This document shows, in pieces, positions 10,127 to 18,764 of a stretch of DNA of 64,000 bases; positions within the stretch are counted from its first letter, which is position 1; the number at the start of each line of letters is the position of its first letter. The notes beneath the pieces were generated by a model. It saw nothing but the letters and a program-made list of their open reading frames with translations. It did not search any database and was not told the DNA's origin. Origin of the DNA: JAVMKJ01 sp031732855 (GTDB lineage Bacteria > Pseudomonadota > Gammaproteobacteria > Competibacterales > Competibacteraceae); contig JAVMKJ010000105.1 in NCBI GenBank assembly GCA_031732855.1, forward strand, positions 1 to 64,000. The letters run 5' to 3'. The position numbers and the translations under genes are program-made.

Positions 10127-11479
10127 CTAATTGACGCGGGCCAGCAGAATGATGTCGACGCGACGGTTCAACGCCCGATTCTGCGGCGCGTCGTTGGGGG
10201 CGACCGGTTGGGTGTCGGCGCGACCTTCGCTATTGAAGCGGCCGGGACTGTTGCTGACGGAAGCCAGGATTGTTACCACGCTATCGGCGCGGGCCTTGGA
10301 CAGATGCCAGTTGGAGGGAAATTGCAGCGTGCGGATCGGAACGTTGTCGCTGTGACCGGTGACCAGCACCCGGCCCTGCACTTTGTTCATTTCGGCCCCG
10401 ATTTGCTGGAGCAGGCTGTAAAAAGCCGGTTTGACGTCGGCTTTGCCGGAATCGAAAAGTCCGTCGCCCCGGATGCGGACCGTGGTTTGGTCGGCCTCCT
10501 CGATGACCGCGACCAGGCCCTGCCGGATCTGGGGGTCCAGAAAAGCGCGCAGATTCTGCGTGACTTGAGCGAGGTTGGCGTTGGGTGCCGGTTTGGGAGG
10601 CGGCGCGGGGACGCCGGCGCGGCGCACCGTTGCCAGGGGTTTGTTCTGGATCTCGCTGAGGGCGGTGAGGACGGGGTCGGAGGCGTTGTTCAGCAGCCAG
10701 CTGAAGATCGCGTAGGCCAGGAGCAGCAGGGCCGCCGCGACCGCCGCTACCACCCACAGCGGAACGAAGCGGATCAGCGGATTGCGCTGGTCGACGACGC
10801 CGCGCCAATGCGGCGACAGCTCGCGCTCGAACTCGCCGCGGGCGGTGCGGATGGCGTTGTAGACCCGCTCCCGTTGCTCGTCCAGTCGGCTGCGACCGTT
10901 ATCCAGCAGCTTGTAGCGACCCTGAAAACCGAAGGCCAGGCACAAATACATCAATTCGAGCAGATAAAGATTCTTGCGGGGGTCGAGGATGATGGCATCC
11001 AGCAACTCGAAAAACTTCTCGCCGCCCCAGGTTTCATTGTGGAAGGTGATCAGCAGGCTGTTTTCGCTCCAGTCGCTGGCCCGGCCCCATGGTGTGTTCA
11101 GCACCACCTCGTCGAGGGTGGTGCACAACACGTAACGGGCCCGGAACGCGGTCTTCTCCGGGATGCCCTGGTTGCGGGCGTTGGCCATGAACGCCTTGAC
11201 TTCCTCGATCATCCGCAGGCGCAGCCGCTCGGGATCCGGATGCGCGGCGGTGTTTTTCAGGCGCATGATCAGACTGAGCAGGGGGGCCGCGGCCGCCTCC
11301 AGCGGATTCAGCCCGACCCCGGTCGGCACCGGCGCCGCTTCGGTCGGCGGCTGGCCGGTCGGGCGCGGCGGTCGAGGCGGGGCGGCGGTCGAGGCGGGGC
11401 GGCGGCCGCCCGGCACCGGTTTGATGACGGTACGATCTCCCTCGTCGCCATCGGTGGAAAACGGATCGTCGATGGTCAC
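10127..11479 (-). CDS. tssL: T6SS protein TssL with fused OmpA-type peptidoglycan-binding domain
   Basis: TssL (DotU/IcmH) forms the inner-membrane core with TssM. After a Pro-rich N-terminal stretch (residues ~20-55), the DotU domain carries the RYVLCTTLDEVVLNTPWG motif. One membrane helix lies at about 240-265 (LWVVAAVAAALLLLAYAIF). The C-terminal part (about 320-448) is an OmpA-like domain with VLVTGHSDNVPI and NRALNRRVDIILL, which should bind peptidoglycan. This is the extended form of TssL; in other systems the anchor is a separate TagL. The start is GTG at 11479 and the gene is 14 bases from tssK. Confidence 0.95.
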   Translation of the reverse strand: MTIDDPFSTDGDEGDRTVIKPVPGGRRPASTAAPPRPPRPTGQPPTEAAPVPTGVGLNPLEAAAAPLLSLIMRLKNTAAHPDPERLRLRMIEEVKAFMANARNQGIPEKTAFRARYVLCTTLDEVVLNTPWGRASDWSENSLLITFHNETWGGEKFFELLDAIILDPRKNLYLLELMYLCLAFGFQGRYKLLDNGRSRLDEQRERVYNAIRTARGEFERELSPHWRGVVDQRNPLIRFVPLWVVAAVAAALLLLAYAIFSWLLNNASDPVLTALSEIQNKPLATVRRAGVPAPPPKPAPNANLAQVTQNLRAFLDPQIRQGLVAVIEEADQTTVRIRGDGLFDSGKADVKPAFYSLLQQIGAEMNKVQGRVLVTGHSDNVPIRTLQFPSNWHLSKARADSVVTILASVSNSPGRFNSEGRADTQPVAPNDAPQNRALNRRVDIILLARVN

Positions 11480-11493
11480 GGTTCGTTACCCCG

Positions 11494-12846
11494 TCACTCT
11501 TTGATGGCCCAGAACGCCATTTCCAGTCCGGGAAATTCACCACCGACGTGGAAGGCGAAGCCGCCCGAGTTGAGGAGCTGTTTCCAGAACTCGCTGCTGC
11601 GATCGAGCCGGTAATAAATGAAATCAGCCTGGAATGGGATTTCCCGCGGCGCCACCGGCAGGGCGCTGACGCCGATGCCGGGCAGGTGGTGGTTGACGAA
11701 CTGGGCGATGCGTTCGACCGGACCGATTTTGACCTGGGTCGGGAACCGGGCGCGGAGCAGATCGGTCGCCATGTCGGCGCGGACCGCCAGCACGAAGTTG
11801 GCCTTGGCGAGCAGGGGACGCTCGCGATCGGTGATGATCGCCACCCGGATGCCGTACGGGCGTTCCTCGATGGGAATCCGGATTGCCGCCTGTTCCTCGA
11901 CCAGGCTGAGCGAGCGGCGCAGCTCCGTCATCAGGACGCCGAAGGTTTTCTGCAAGTCGTCGTGGTCGTAGGCCGGGAACATCGGCGGCCGGCGCTTGGT
12001 CTTGCCGGTAAAGGTGGCCATTTCGCCGGCCAGTTGGACGGCAACCTGATAGAAGGCTTCGGGATGCAGTCCCTGCATGGTTGCCAGGTGCGCGAACAGG
12101 GGTTCGAAGCGATTGACGGTTTGCAGGCGCAGGAATTGGGCGATGTCCACTCCGGCGCCGCGCGCGGTGCCCGCGCCCGTTACCCGCTCGGCCAGAGCGT
12201 CGCCGCGCTGGTGCAGCAGCCCCAGCACTTCGGTGATAAAACCGTTCAGGGCCGGCACGCCACGACAGTCCAGGCAGGGCGGCAGATACTCGTGATCGAG
12301 CACCACCATCTGGTCGGGTCGCTTCTCCAGCACCCGGGCGATGCCGATGCTGGCATGTTCGCTGAAATCCTTGGTGTCGAGGAACAGCCGCAGCCGGCGT
12401 TCCCCGATCTCGACGAAAGCGCTGTTGTTGGCGGTGTCGAAATTATTGTCGCGCACCTCGCAGGCCACGGCCCGATAGCGCGCCGCGGTATCCTGATGGT
12501 CGCCGCGCTCCACGTCCGCCATGCCGGTTCGCCGCATCGGCAGGGCCAGCATGACCCGGGTATCGCGCGCGTCGGCGCCGACGTCCAGCGGCGGGGGCGG
12601 TGAATCGTGGTCGGGGATGCTGAAGGGCGTTCCGTCGGGCAGCAGACCCTTGGCCGTGGTGATGGCGATCTTGCCCAGCGCCAGCGCTTCCCGGTCCAGG
12701 GCCAGCTCCGCCACGCCCCAGTCGTAGGGGCGCAGGTAGCCGCAGGAATGCCGGACGAGGGCTTCGAGATAGCGGTCCTGTTGCTGGAAATGTTGAGGGC
12801 GCAGGAACATTCCCTCGGACCACACAACCTTGCTGTGCCAGCTCAT
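11494..12846 (-). CDS. tssK: T6SS baseplate protein TssK
   Basis: TssK (ImpJ/VasE) is the trimeric adaptor joining the cytoplasmic baseplate to the TssL-TssM membrane complex. The N-terminal family signature VVWSEGMFLRPQHFQQQDRY is clear. Further conserved segments are LRPYDWGVAEL and FHVGGEFPGLEMAFWAIKE at the end. Length is 450 residues, as usual. It follows tagH with a 109-base gap and precedes tssL by 14 bases, so tssK-tssL-tssM-tagF-pppA is probably one transcript. Confidence 0.97.
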   Translation of the reverse strand: MSWHSKVVWSEGMFLRPQHFQQQDRYLEALVRHSCGYLRPYDWGVAELALDREALALGKIAITTAKGLLPDGTPFSIPDHDSPPPPLDVGADARDTRVMLALPMRRTGMADVERGDHQDTAARYRAVACEVRDNNFDTANNSAFVEIGERRLRLFLDTKDFSEHASIGIARVLEKRPDQMVVLDHEYLPPCLDCRGVPALNGFITEVLGLLHQRGDALAERVTGAGTARGAGVDIAQFLRLQTVNRFEPLFAHLATMQGLHPEAFYQVAVQLAGEMATFTGKTKRRPPMFPAYDHDDLQKTFGVLMTELRRSLSLVEEQAAIRIPIEERPYGIRVAIITDRERPLLAKANFVLAVRADMATDLLRARFPTQVKIGPVERIAQFVNHHLPGIGVSALPVAPREIPFQADFIYYRLDRSSEFWKQLLNSGGFAFHVGGEFPGLEMAFWAIKE

Positions 12847-12955
12847 GGCGGTGTCGCTCGTTTCATCGCTTCATTGAAATTAAGGGTCGCCGTTTCTAAA
12901 TCCTAGCATCCAAACCGTGAAACGGTAGCGGAGGCGGGTTTGGAACCACGAGGGT

Positions 12956-14533
12956 TCAGCGAGCGCGCAGTCGTTCCTCGTAGGCGCGGGCGAATTCATC
13001 GCCGAACAGTTCGTTAAAATCGTCCTCGGCTTCCCGTGCGATGGCCTGATACTCGGCGTTGAACAAATCCCAATACTTGGCCTTGCGATTCGCGGGCAGG
13101 AAGCTGTCGAGCAGGCCGTGCTCGAGGCGGGTTTCCAGATTATGCGGATCGAACCGTTCGAGCAAGCGGTTGAGGGCCGACTGGATGCCGGCCATGACCG
13201 CCAGCTGATGGGCCTTGATGTCGTTGAAGCCTTCGCGCACCGCCTGCACCGGCGACATGTAGGCGTCCTTCTGCCGGATCAACAGCAGGAGCATGACGTC
13301 TTCGGGGCGCAGGGGCGGCTGGCCGGGCGGCGTCTTGAGCGGGTTGTTCTCCATGGGGCCCATGGCGGTGCGGTCCAGGCGGAATTCCCCCTTGATATCG
13401 CCGCGGGCCAGCAGGATTTCCATGAGCCCCCGCACGGTTTCGCGGAAGATCGCGCCGATGTTGGCCATGACCTCGGGCCATTGCTCCTCGGCCAGCCGGC
13501 CGTGGGGCAAACCGGCGCCATCCAGGAAGGCGTGTAGCAGAGCGTCGGCGCCGGGTCCGGCCGGTTTGGCGGTCGCGGGGACGGGTTGTGCTGGAGCGGC
13601 CGTCCGCGGTTGCGGCGGGGGCGCCGCCGGTTTCACCGGTTCCTCGAAAGATGGCCGAACCGGCGCGGGTTCCGCGAACGGCATCGCCGGCGTCGGCTCC
13701 GGTCGTGTACCGGTGACGGGCCGCGCGCCTTCGACCACCGCGGCTGGCGGAACCGGCGGGGCCATCCACCAGTCGTCGGGGATGATCGATTCCTCGGCCG
13801 GCTCGGTGGCGGCCAGGGTTTCGTGCCCGGGCATGGGTTCGGCGGGCGACTCCATGACTGGAAAAACGGGTTCGGCCAATCGATCCGGTTTGGGGGTCGG
13901 CGACGCCGGTTCGAGCGGCGCGGGCGGCGCTTCGGAAATCAGCGCCGGCGGTTCGAAGAAGGCCCGATCGGGGGCGAGCAGGTCGGCGGAGGGTTCGGTG
14001 ACGACGGCGCCCTTGGCCGGTGGTTCGGCCGGATGGCGCAGGCCCATGCCGTCCTCGGCGAGAATCTCCGCGAAGGACGGCTTGGCCAGGTCCGCCCGGG
14101 CGCCGCGGGGATGTTCCACCTCGGCGATGGGAATGACCGGAGCCAGACCGGGGGTCATGATATCGGTCACCGGACCCTCTTCCCGTTCGGGTTCCTCCAG
14201 TTCCGCCGCCGCCGCGATCAGGGTGGCGGCGATTTCGTATTCGCCCAGAATGAAGTGGTCGCCATCCTTGAGCTTGACCATCTGGTTCCGGCCGATGCGC
14301 TGGTCGGAGTTGTTGAGATAGACGCCGTTGGTGCTGGTGTCGGTGAGGAAGTAGGCGCCATCCTGATGGTGGATGGTGCAGTGCTTGCCGGATAGAATGC
14401 GCTCCGGATCCTGCAGGATCCAGTCGTTCTGGGCCGCGCGGCCGATACTGATCGATCCCCGGTCGAGGAACTTGGTGGATTCCTGGCCAGGAGAGAGGCG
14501 CTGGTAACTGGTGATGGTCAATTTCAGGGGCAT
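12956..14533 (-). CDS. tagH: T6SS FHA-domain protein TagH (Fha)
   Basis: This 525-residue protein has an N-terminal forkhead-associated domain (about residues 20-105: RGSISIGRAAQNDWIL, GKHCTIHHQDGAYFLTDTS, NGVYLN). A long Pro/Ala/Glu-rich linker (~130-330) follows, then a C-terminal TagH domain (about 330-500). FHA domains bind phosphothreonine. In the threonine phosphorylation pathway the FHA protein is the target and scaffold whose phosphorylation turns the T6SS on, and PppA reverses it. It is the first gene of the minus arm, divergent from tssA. No partner kinase is encoded in the window. Confidence 0.93.
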   Translation of the reverse strand: MPLKLTITSYQRLSPGQESTKFLDRGSISIGRAAQNDWILQDPERILSGKHCTIHHQDGAYFLTDTSTNGVYLNNSDQRIGRNQMVKLKDGDHFILGEYEIAATLIAAAAELEEPEREEGPVTDIMTPGLAPVIPIAEVEHPRGARADLAKPSFAEILAEDGMGLRHPAEPPAKGAVVTEPSADLLAPDRAFFEPPALISEAPPAPLEPASPTPKPDRLAEPVFPVMESPAEPMPGHETLAATEPAEESIIPDDWWMAPPVPPAAVVEGARPVTGTRPEPTPAMPFAEPAPVRPSFEEPVKPAAPPPQPRTAAPAQPVPATAKPAGPGADALLHAFLDGAGLPHGRLAEEQWPEVMANIGAIFRETVRGLMEILLARGDIKGEFRLDRTAMGPMENNPLKTPPGQPPLRPEDVMLLLLIRQKDAYMSPVQAVREGFNDIKAHQLAVMAGIQSALNRLLERFDPHNLETRLEHGLLDSFLPANRKAKYWDLFNAEYQAIAREAEDDFNELFGDEFARAYEERLRAR

Positions 14534-14611
14534 GACGCGATATCCACTCAGGGTGATGCCGCTTTGACCGCCCGGGTGGGGCCCATCGAACCGATCGAAA
14601 ACAGGCGATAT

Positions 14612-14636
14612 TTGAGGTTGGTAGTCTATACCTCAA
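14612..14636. promoter_or_regulatory. Inverted repeat between the divergent T6SS arms
   Basis: TTGAGGT (14612-14618) and ACCTCAA (14630-14636) form a perfect 7-base inverted repeat with centres 18 bases apart, a spacing suited to a dimeric DNA-binding regulator. It sits in the 160-base divergent region between tagH and tssA. A TATACT hexamer at 14659-14664 could be a -10 element for tssA, but no convincing -35 is seen. Confidence 0.35.
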
Positions 14637-14693
14637 GGGGATAAGCGCCAAGCTGGGCTATACTTGAATCCAAAACCATGGGGCCTGCGAGCA

Positions 14694-15761
14694 ATGAGCG
14701 TGATTGATGTTGAGGGTCTGCTGCGCGAGGTCGCCGCCGACGCGCCGTGCGGCGATGATCTCGAATATGATCCGGACTTCGCGGAGATGGAAAAGCTGGC
14801 GCAGGAGACGCCGGAACGCCAGTACGGCGATACCATCATTCCGGCCGAGCCACCCGACTGGCGCGGCGTCGGCAGGGCGGCGCTGGCCCTGTTCGAACGC
14901 ACCCGGGATTTGCGGGTGGCGGTCAACCTGACCCGAGCCTTGTTGCAAACCGATGGATTGCCGGGGTTCGATGATGGCCTGGCGCTGGTGGAAGGTCTGA
15001 TCGAGCGCTACTGGGACGGCGTTTACCCCCAACTCGATCCCGAGGACGACAACGATCCGACCCTGCGGGTCAATACCATCGTGGCGCTGTGCGATCCGGA
15101 GACCGCTTTGCGGGCCTTGCGGGAGACGCCGCTGGTGAGTTCGCGCGCGCTGGGGCGGTTCGGCCTGCGGGATATCCAGATCGCCACCGGCGTGTTGACT
15201 CCGGTGGTCGCCGGCGAGCAGGCGGAGTTGCCGACTCAGGTCAAGATCGATGGCGCGTTCCAGGACGCCGACCTGGAGGATTTACAGGCCACCGCCCTGG
15301 CGGTCGGCAACGCCATGACGCGGGTCGAGCGGATCGAGGCGGCGCTGACCGATCGGATTGGCGTGACCCAGGCGCCGGACATGAGCGCGTTGACCGGAGT
15401 GCTAAAGGAAATCCGACAGGTGCTGGCGGACCAGTTGCGGCGACGTGGCGCGGGCGCGGGTCTCGCTGGTGAGGCCGCGACGGTCGAAGCGGCGGATGCG
15501 GGTTTGCCTGGAGGCGTCGCCGGGGAGGGCCAACGGCTGGTGGTGGGGGAGATCGCCAGCCGCGAAGACGCGATTCGCATGCTGGACAAGATTTGCGAGT
15601 ACTTCGACCGCCACGAACCGTCCAGCCCCGTGCCGTTTCTGCTCAAGCGCGCCAAGACCCTGGTGACGAAGGATTTCATGGCGATTCTGCTCGATCTCGC
15701 CCCGGGCGGGGCCGAGCAGGCGAACCTGATTTTTGGTATCCACGGCGAGAATTCCGACTAG
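14694..15761 (+). CDS. tssA: T6SS protein TssA (ImpA)
   Basis: TssA caps and primes assembly of the sheath-tube structure. The 355-residue protein opens with an ImpA N-terminal domain (VAADAPCGDDLEYDPDFAEMEKLAQ and PPDWRGVGRAALALFERTRDLRVAVNLTRALL). It has a variable middle and a short C-terminal segment (SREDAIRMLDKICEYFDRHEPSSPVPFLLKRAKTL) typical of the class found with TagJ. The ATG at 14694 is chosen; an in-frame TTG at 14664 lies on the possible -10 element. The stop codon lies inside a 40-base tandem duplication. Confidence 0.93.
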   Translation: MSVIDVEGLLREVAADAPCGDDLEYDPDFAEMEKLAQETPERQYGDTIIPAEPPDWRGVGRAALALFERTRDLRVAVNLTRALLQTDGLPGFDDGLALVEGLIERYWDGVYPQLDPEDDNDPTLRVNTIVALCDPETALRALRETPLVSSRALGRFGLRDIQIATGVLTPVVAGEQAELPTQVKIDGAFQDADLEDLQATALAVGNAMTRVERIEAALTDRIGVTQAPDMSALTGVLKEIRQVLADQLRRRGAGAGLAGEAATVEAADAGLPGGVAGEGQRLVVGEIASREDAIRMLDKICEYFDRHEPSSPVPFLLKRAKTLVTKDFMAILLDLAPGGAEQANLIFGIHGENSD

Positions 15762-15810
15762 CCAACTATATTTTGGTATCCACGGCGAGAATTCCGACTA
15801 GCCAACTATA
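15731..15810 (+). repeat. Perfect 40-base tandem duplication across the tssA stop codon
   Basis: Positions 15731-15770 are repeated without a mismatch at 15771-15810. The first copy holds the last ten tssA codons and its TAG stop (15759-15761) plus nine further bases; the second copy repeats this in the intergenic space before tssB. The end of copy two (CAACTAT) can pair with ATAGTTG 8 bases downstream, a weak hairpin. The lack of divergence suggests a recent slippage or assembly event. Confidence 0.9.
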
Positions 15811-15889
15811 CTCTAAAATAGTTGACTAATGAGCCAGGTTACCGCAGGTAGCCACCATAGCATGATTCGAATGAGAGAGGTGACCTTCC

Positions 15890-16411
15890 ATGGCGATGAG
15901 CAGTCAGAAATTTATCGCTCGCAACCGGGCGCCGCGGGTGCAGATCGAGTACGACGTCGAGGTGTACGGCTCGCAGAAAAAGGTGCAGTTGCCGTTCGTG
16001 ATGGGTGTGATGGCCGATCTGTCCGGCAAGCCGGCCGATCCCCTCGCGCCGGTGGCGGAGCGTAAGTTCCTCGAGATCGACGTGGACAATTTTGACAGTC
16101 GCATGAAAGCCATGAAGCCGCGGGCGGCGTTCCGGGTGCCCAATTCCCTGACGGGCGAGGGCGAACTGAGCGTCGATCTCACCTTTGAAAGCATGGACGA
16201 TTTTTCGCCCGCCGCCGTGGCGCGCAAGGTGGACGCCCTGAACAAGCTGCTCCAGGCTCGCCAACAACTCAACAATCTGATGACCTACATGGATGGCAAG
16301 ACCGGCGCGGAGGATTTGATCGCCAAGGTACTGACCGATCCCAGTCTGTTGCAGGCGCTGGCGTCCGCGCCCAAGCCCCAGGAAGGCGCGGCGCCCGCCG
16401 CCGAGGAGTGA
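15890..16411 (+). CDS. tssB: T6SS contractile sheath small subunit TssB
   Basis: TssB (VipA) pairs with TssC to make the contractile sheath. The 173-residue protein has the family opening (SSQKFIARNRAPRVQIEYDVE), the LPFVMGVMADLSG segment, and the FLEIDVDNFDSRMKAMKPR and LTFESMDDFSPAAVARKV motifs. The C-terminus is an Ala/Pro tail. A GAGAGG ribosome site precedes the ATG. It is six bases upstream of tssC, as is nearly universal. Confidence 0.97.
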   Translation: MAMSSQKFIARNRAPRVQIEYDVEVYGSQKKVQLPFVMGVMADLSGKPADPLAPVAERKFLEIDVDNFDSRMKAMKPRAAFRVPNSLTGEGELSVDLTFESMDDFSPAAVARKVDALNKLLQARQQLNNLMTYMDGKTGAEDLIAKVLTDPSLLQALASAPKPQEGAAPAAEE

Positions 16412-16417
16412 TGAGCC

Positions 16418-17917
16418 ATGGCCGAAACCGATCCGAGTGCCCAAGTCCAGCCTGGTGCCCAAGCCGAAACCCTGGAAGTCAGCGATTTTTCCTCGCTGTT
16501 GCAGCGGGAATTTAAACCCAAATCCGATCAGGCCAAGGAAGCGGTCGAACACGCGGTCAAAACCTTGGCCGAGCAGGCTCTGCAATACACGACCCTGATT
16601 TCGAGGGACGTGCTCAAATCCATTGAGTCGCTGATCGCGGCTATCGACCGGAAGCTGACCGAACAGATCAATCTGATCATGCATCATCCGGAATTCCAGC
16701 AACTCGAGGGAGCCTGGCGTGGTCTCCACTATCTCATTTTCAACACCGAAACCGACGAGATGTTGAAAATCCGGGTGATGAACATCTCCAAGAACGAGTT
16801 GAGCAAGACTCTGAAGAAATACAAGGGAGTCGTCTGGGACCAAAGCCCGTTTTTCAAGAAAATCTACGAGGAAGAGTACGGCCAGTTCGGCGGCGAGCCG
16901 TTCGGTTGCTTGGTCGGCGACTATTATTTCGACCACAGTCCGCCCGATGTGGAACTGTTGCGGGGGATGTCCCAAATCGCCGCCGCCGCGCATACACCTT
17001 TCATCGCCGGCGCGGCGCCCACCGTGATGCAGATGGATTCCTGGCAGGAATTGAGCAACCCGCGCGATCTGACCAAGATTTTCCAAACTCCGGAGTACGG
17101 GGGCTGGCGCGGGTTGCGCGATTCCGAGGATTCGCGCTACCTCGGGTTGGCCATGCCGCGATTTCTGGCGCGCACGCCTTATGGGTCGAAAACCGATCCG
17201 GTCGAGGAGTTCGATTTCGAAGAGGCGGTGGAAGGCGGCGACCACAGCAAGTATTGTTGGGCCAATGCGGCCTACGCGATGGCCACCAACATCACCCGCG
17301 CCTACAAGCTGTACGGCTGGTGCACCAAGATCCGGGGTATCGAATCGGGCGGTGCGGTGGAAGGACTGCCGACTCACATCTTCCCGACCGACGATGGCGG
17401 GGTGGACGCGAAGTGTCCGACCGAGATCGCGATCAGCGACCGGCGCGAGGCGGAACTGGCCAAGAATGGCTTCATGCCGCTGGTCCACAAGAAGAACACC
17501 GATTTCGCCGCTTTCATCGGCGCCCAGTCCCTGCAGAAACCGGCCGAGTACGACGACCCGGACGCCACCGCCAACGCCAACCTGTCGGCCCGCCTGCCCT
17601 ATCTGTTCGCGGTCTGCCGCTTCGCTCACTACTTGAAGTGCATGGTGCGAGACAAGATCGGCTCGTTCAAGGAACGGGATTCGCTGGAGCGCTGGTTGCA
17701 GGAGTGGATTTACAACTACGTGGATGGCAATCCGGCTATTTCCAGCGATGAAACCAAGGCGATGAAACCCTTGGCCGCGGCCGAGGTGGTGGTGGAGGAA
17801 GTGGAGGGCAATCCCGGTTACTACACCTCGAAGTTCTTTTTGCGGCCGCATTATCAGTTGGAGGGACTCACGGTGTCGCTGCGCCTGGTTTCCAAGCTGC
17901 CATCCATCAAGGGCTGA
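16418..17917 (+). CDS. tssC: T6SS contractile sheath large subunit TssC
   Basis: TssC (VipB) is the large sheath protein; ClpV recognises its N-terminus after contraction. Family motifs are abundant: LTEQINLIMHHPEFQQLEGAWRGLHYL, PFGCLVGDYYFDH, FLARTPYG, and the C-terminal GNPGYYTSKFFLRPHYQLEGL. The length of 499 residues is standard. A 250-base AT-rich gap follows before hcp, which probably has its own promoter. Confidence 0.98.
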   Translation: MAETDPSAQVQPGAQAETLEVSDFSSLLQREFKPKSDQAKEAVEHAVKTLAEQALQYTTLISRDVLKSIESLIAAIDRKLTEQINLIMHHPEFQQLEGAWRGLHYLIFNTETDEMLKIRVMNISKNELSKTLKKYKGVVWDQSPFFKKIYEEEYGQFGGEPFGCLVGDYYFDHSPPDVELLRGMSQIAAAAHTPFIAGAAPTVMQMDSWQELSNPRDLTKIFQTPEYGGWRGLRDSEDSRYLGLAMPRFLARTPYGSKTDPVEEFDFEEAVEGGDHSKYCWANAAYAMATNITRAYKLYGWCTKIRGIESGGAVEGLPTHIFPTDDGGVDAKCPTEIAISDRREAELAKNGFMPLVHKKNTDFAAFIGAQSLQKPAEYDDPDATANANLSARLPYLFAVCRFAHYLKCMVRDKIGSFKERDSLERWLQEWIYNYVDGNPAISSDETKAMKPLAAAEVVVEEVEGNPGYYTSKFFLRPHYQLEGLTVSLRLVSKLPSIKG

Positions 17918-18033
17918 TGGGTTCGCATGGAGTTGGTCCGAACGGCCCAGAATGGACAGGCAACCCTGGCCCGTTCCGAATTTCTTGAGTCGCCTTAACA
18001 ATAAAAGTTATAAAAAAACAATTAATTATTGTT

Positions 18034-18049
18034 TGGCATGGGATGTGCC
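18034..18049 (+). promoter_or_regulatory. Sigma-54-type promoter candidate for hcp
   Basis: TGGCATGGGATGTGCC has GG (18035-18036) and GC (18047-18048) separated by exactly ten bases, as at -24/-12 of sigma-54 promoters (consensus TGGCAC-N5-TTGC). It lies at the end of an AT-rich tract (about 18000-18033) suited to a bending protein, and 119 bases before the hcp start. Sigma-54 control of hcp is known in other T6SSs. No enhancer-binding activator gene is seen in the window. Confidence 0.55.
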
Positions 18050-18167
18050 TATTTAACATCGACGACGGGCTTCTCAGTCCTTCGGGCCAAGAGGCGTCGA
18101 AGGCGCCGTCGATCGGAACGATGGGTAAAATCCATCAAAAACCAGTTACCTTAGTGAGGATACGACG

Positions 18168-18653
18168 ATGGCTGATTCATTTTTGAAAATTGGTGATGTC
18201 AAGGGCGAATGCAAGGACTTCGAGTATAAGGAATGGATCGAGGTGCTGAGCTGGTCCTGGGGCGCGCACCAACTGGGCACCGCCGGCCACGGCACCGGCT
18301 TGGGCGCCAGCAAGGTCAGCATGAACGATTTCAGTTTCACCATGCACTTTTGCGGGGCATCGCCGGAGCTGTTCCTGTCGTGCGCCTCGGGCCATCACTA
18401 TCCGGAGGCGACGCTGGTCATGCGCAAGCCGACCGGCAAGGAAGGCGGCCAGGCGAAATTCCTCGAGTTCAAATTCAAGGACGTCATGGTCAGCAGCTAC
18501 CAGACCGGCGGCTCCGGCGAGGATCTGCCGGTTGAGAGCCTGTCCCTGAACTTTACCTCGGTGACGCAGGAATACTTCACCCAGGATTCGAAGGGCGCGA
18601 CCAAGTCGGCGGGCAAGTCGGGCTGGGATGTCAAGACCAACAAAAAGGTGTAA
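18168..18653 (+). CDS. hcp: T6SS inner tube protein Hcp (TssD)
   Basis: Hcp rings stack into the tube that is propelled through the sheath; the lumen can carry small effectors. The 161-residue protein shows the Hcp1 family features: FLKIGDVKGECKDFEYKEWIEVLSWSWG at the start, HEYTF-like ASGHHYPEATLVMRKPTGKEGG in the middle, and YFTQDSKG near the end. It stands alone behind an AT-rich control region, with a TGAGGA ribosome site, and lies between tssC and tagJ. Its strong separate expression would match its role as the most abundant exported component. Confidence 0.97.
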   Translation: MADSFLKIGDVKGECKDFEYKEWIEVLSWSWGAHQLGTAGHGTGLGASKVSMNDFSFTMHFCGASPELFLSCASGHHYPEATLVMRKPTGKEGGQAKFLEFKFKDVMVSSYQTGGSGEDLPVESLSLNFTSVTQEYFTQDSKGATKSAGKSGWDVKTNKKV

Positions 18654-18764
18654 TCGCGGGAAGTTGGCTGTCCCGGGTTACTGGCCGGCTCCGCGCATTC
18701 GAAAATCCATGCTGGTTCGGATGCGCGGTATTTCCCTTATCCTCGAAGATCTGGAAGGCGCCGC

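Noticed and set aside
6572..11614. Very long open frame (1680 codons) on the plus strand opposite tssM and tssL
   Set aside because: It is the antisense shadow of two well-supported T6SS genes in GC-rich DNA; the product is composed of Gly/Ala/Gln/Val-rich sequence with no domain.
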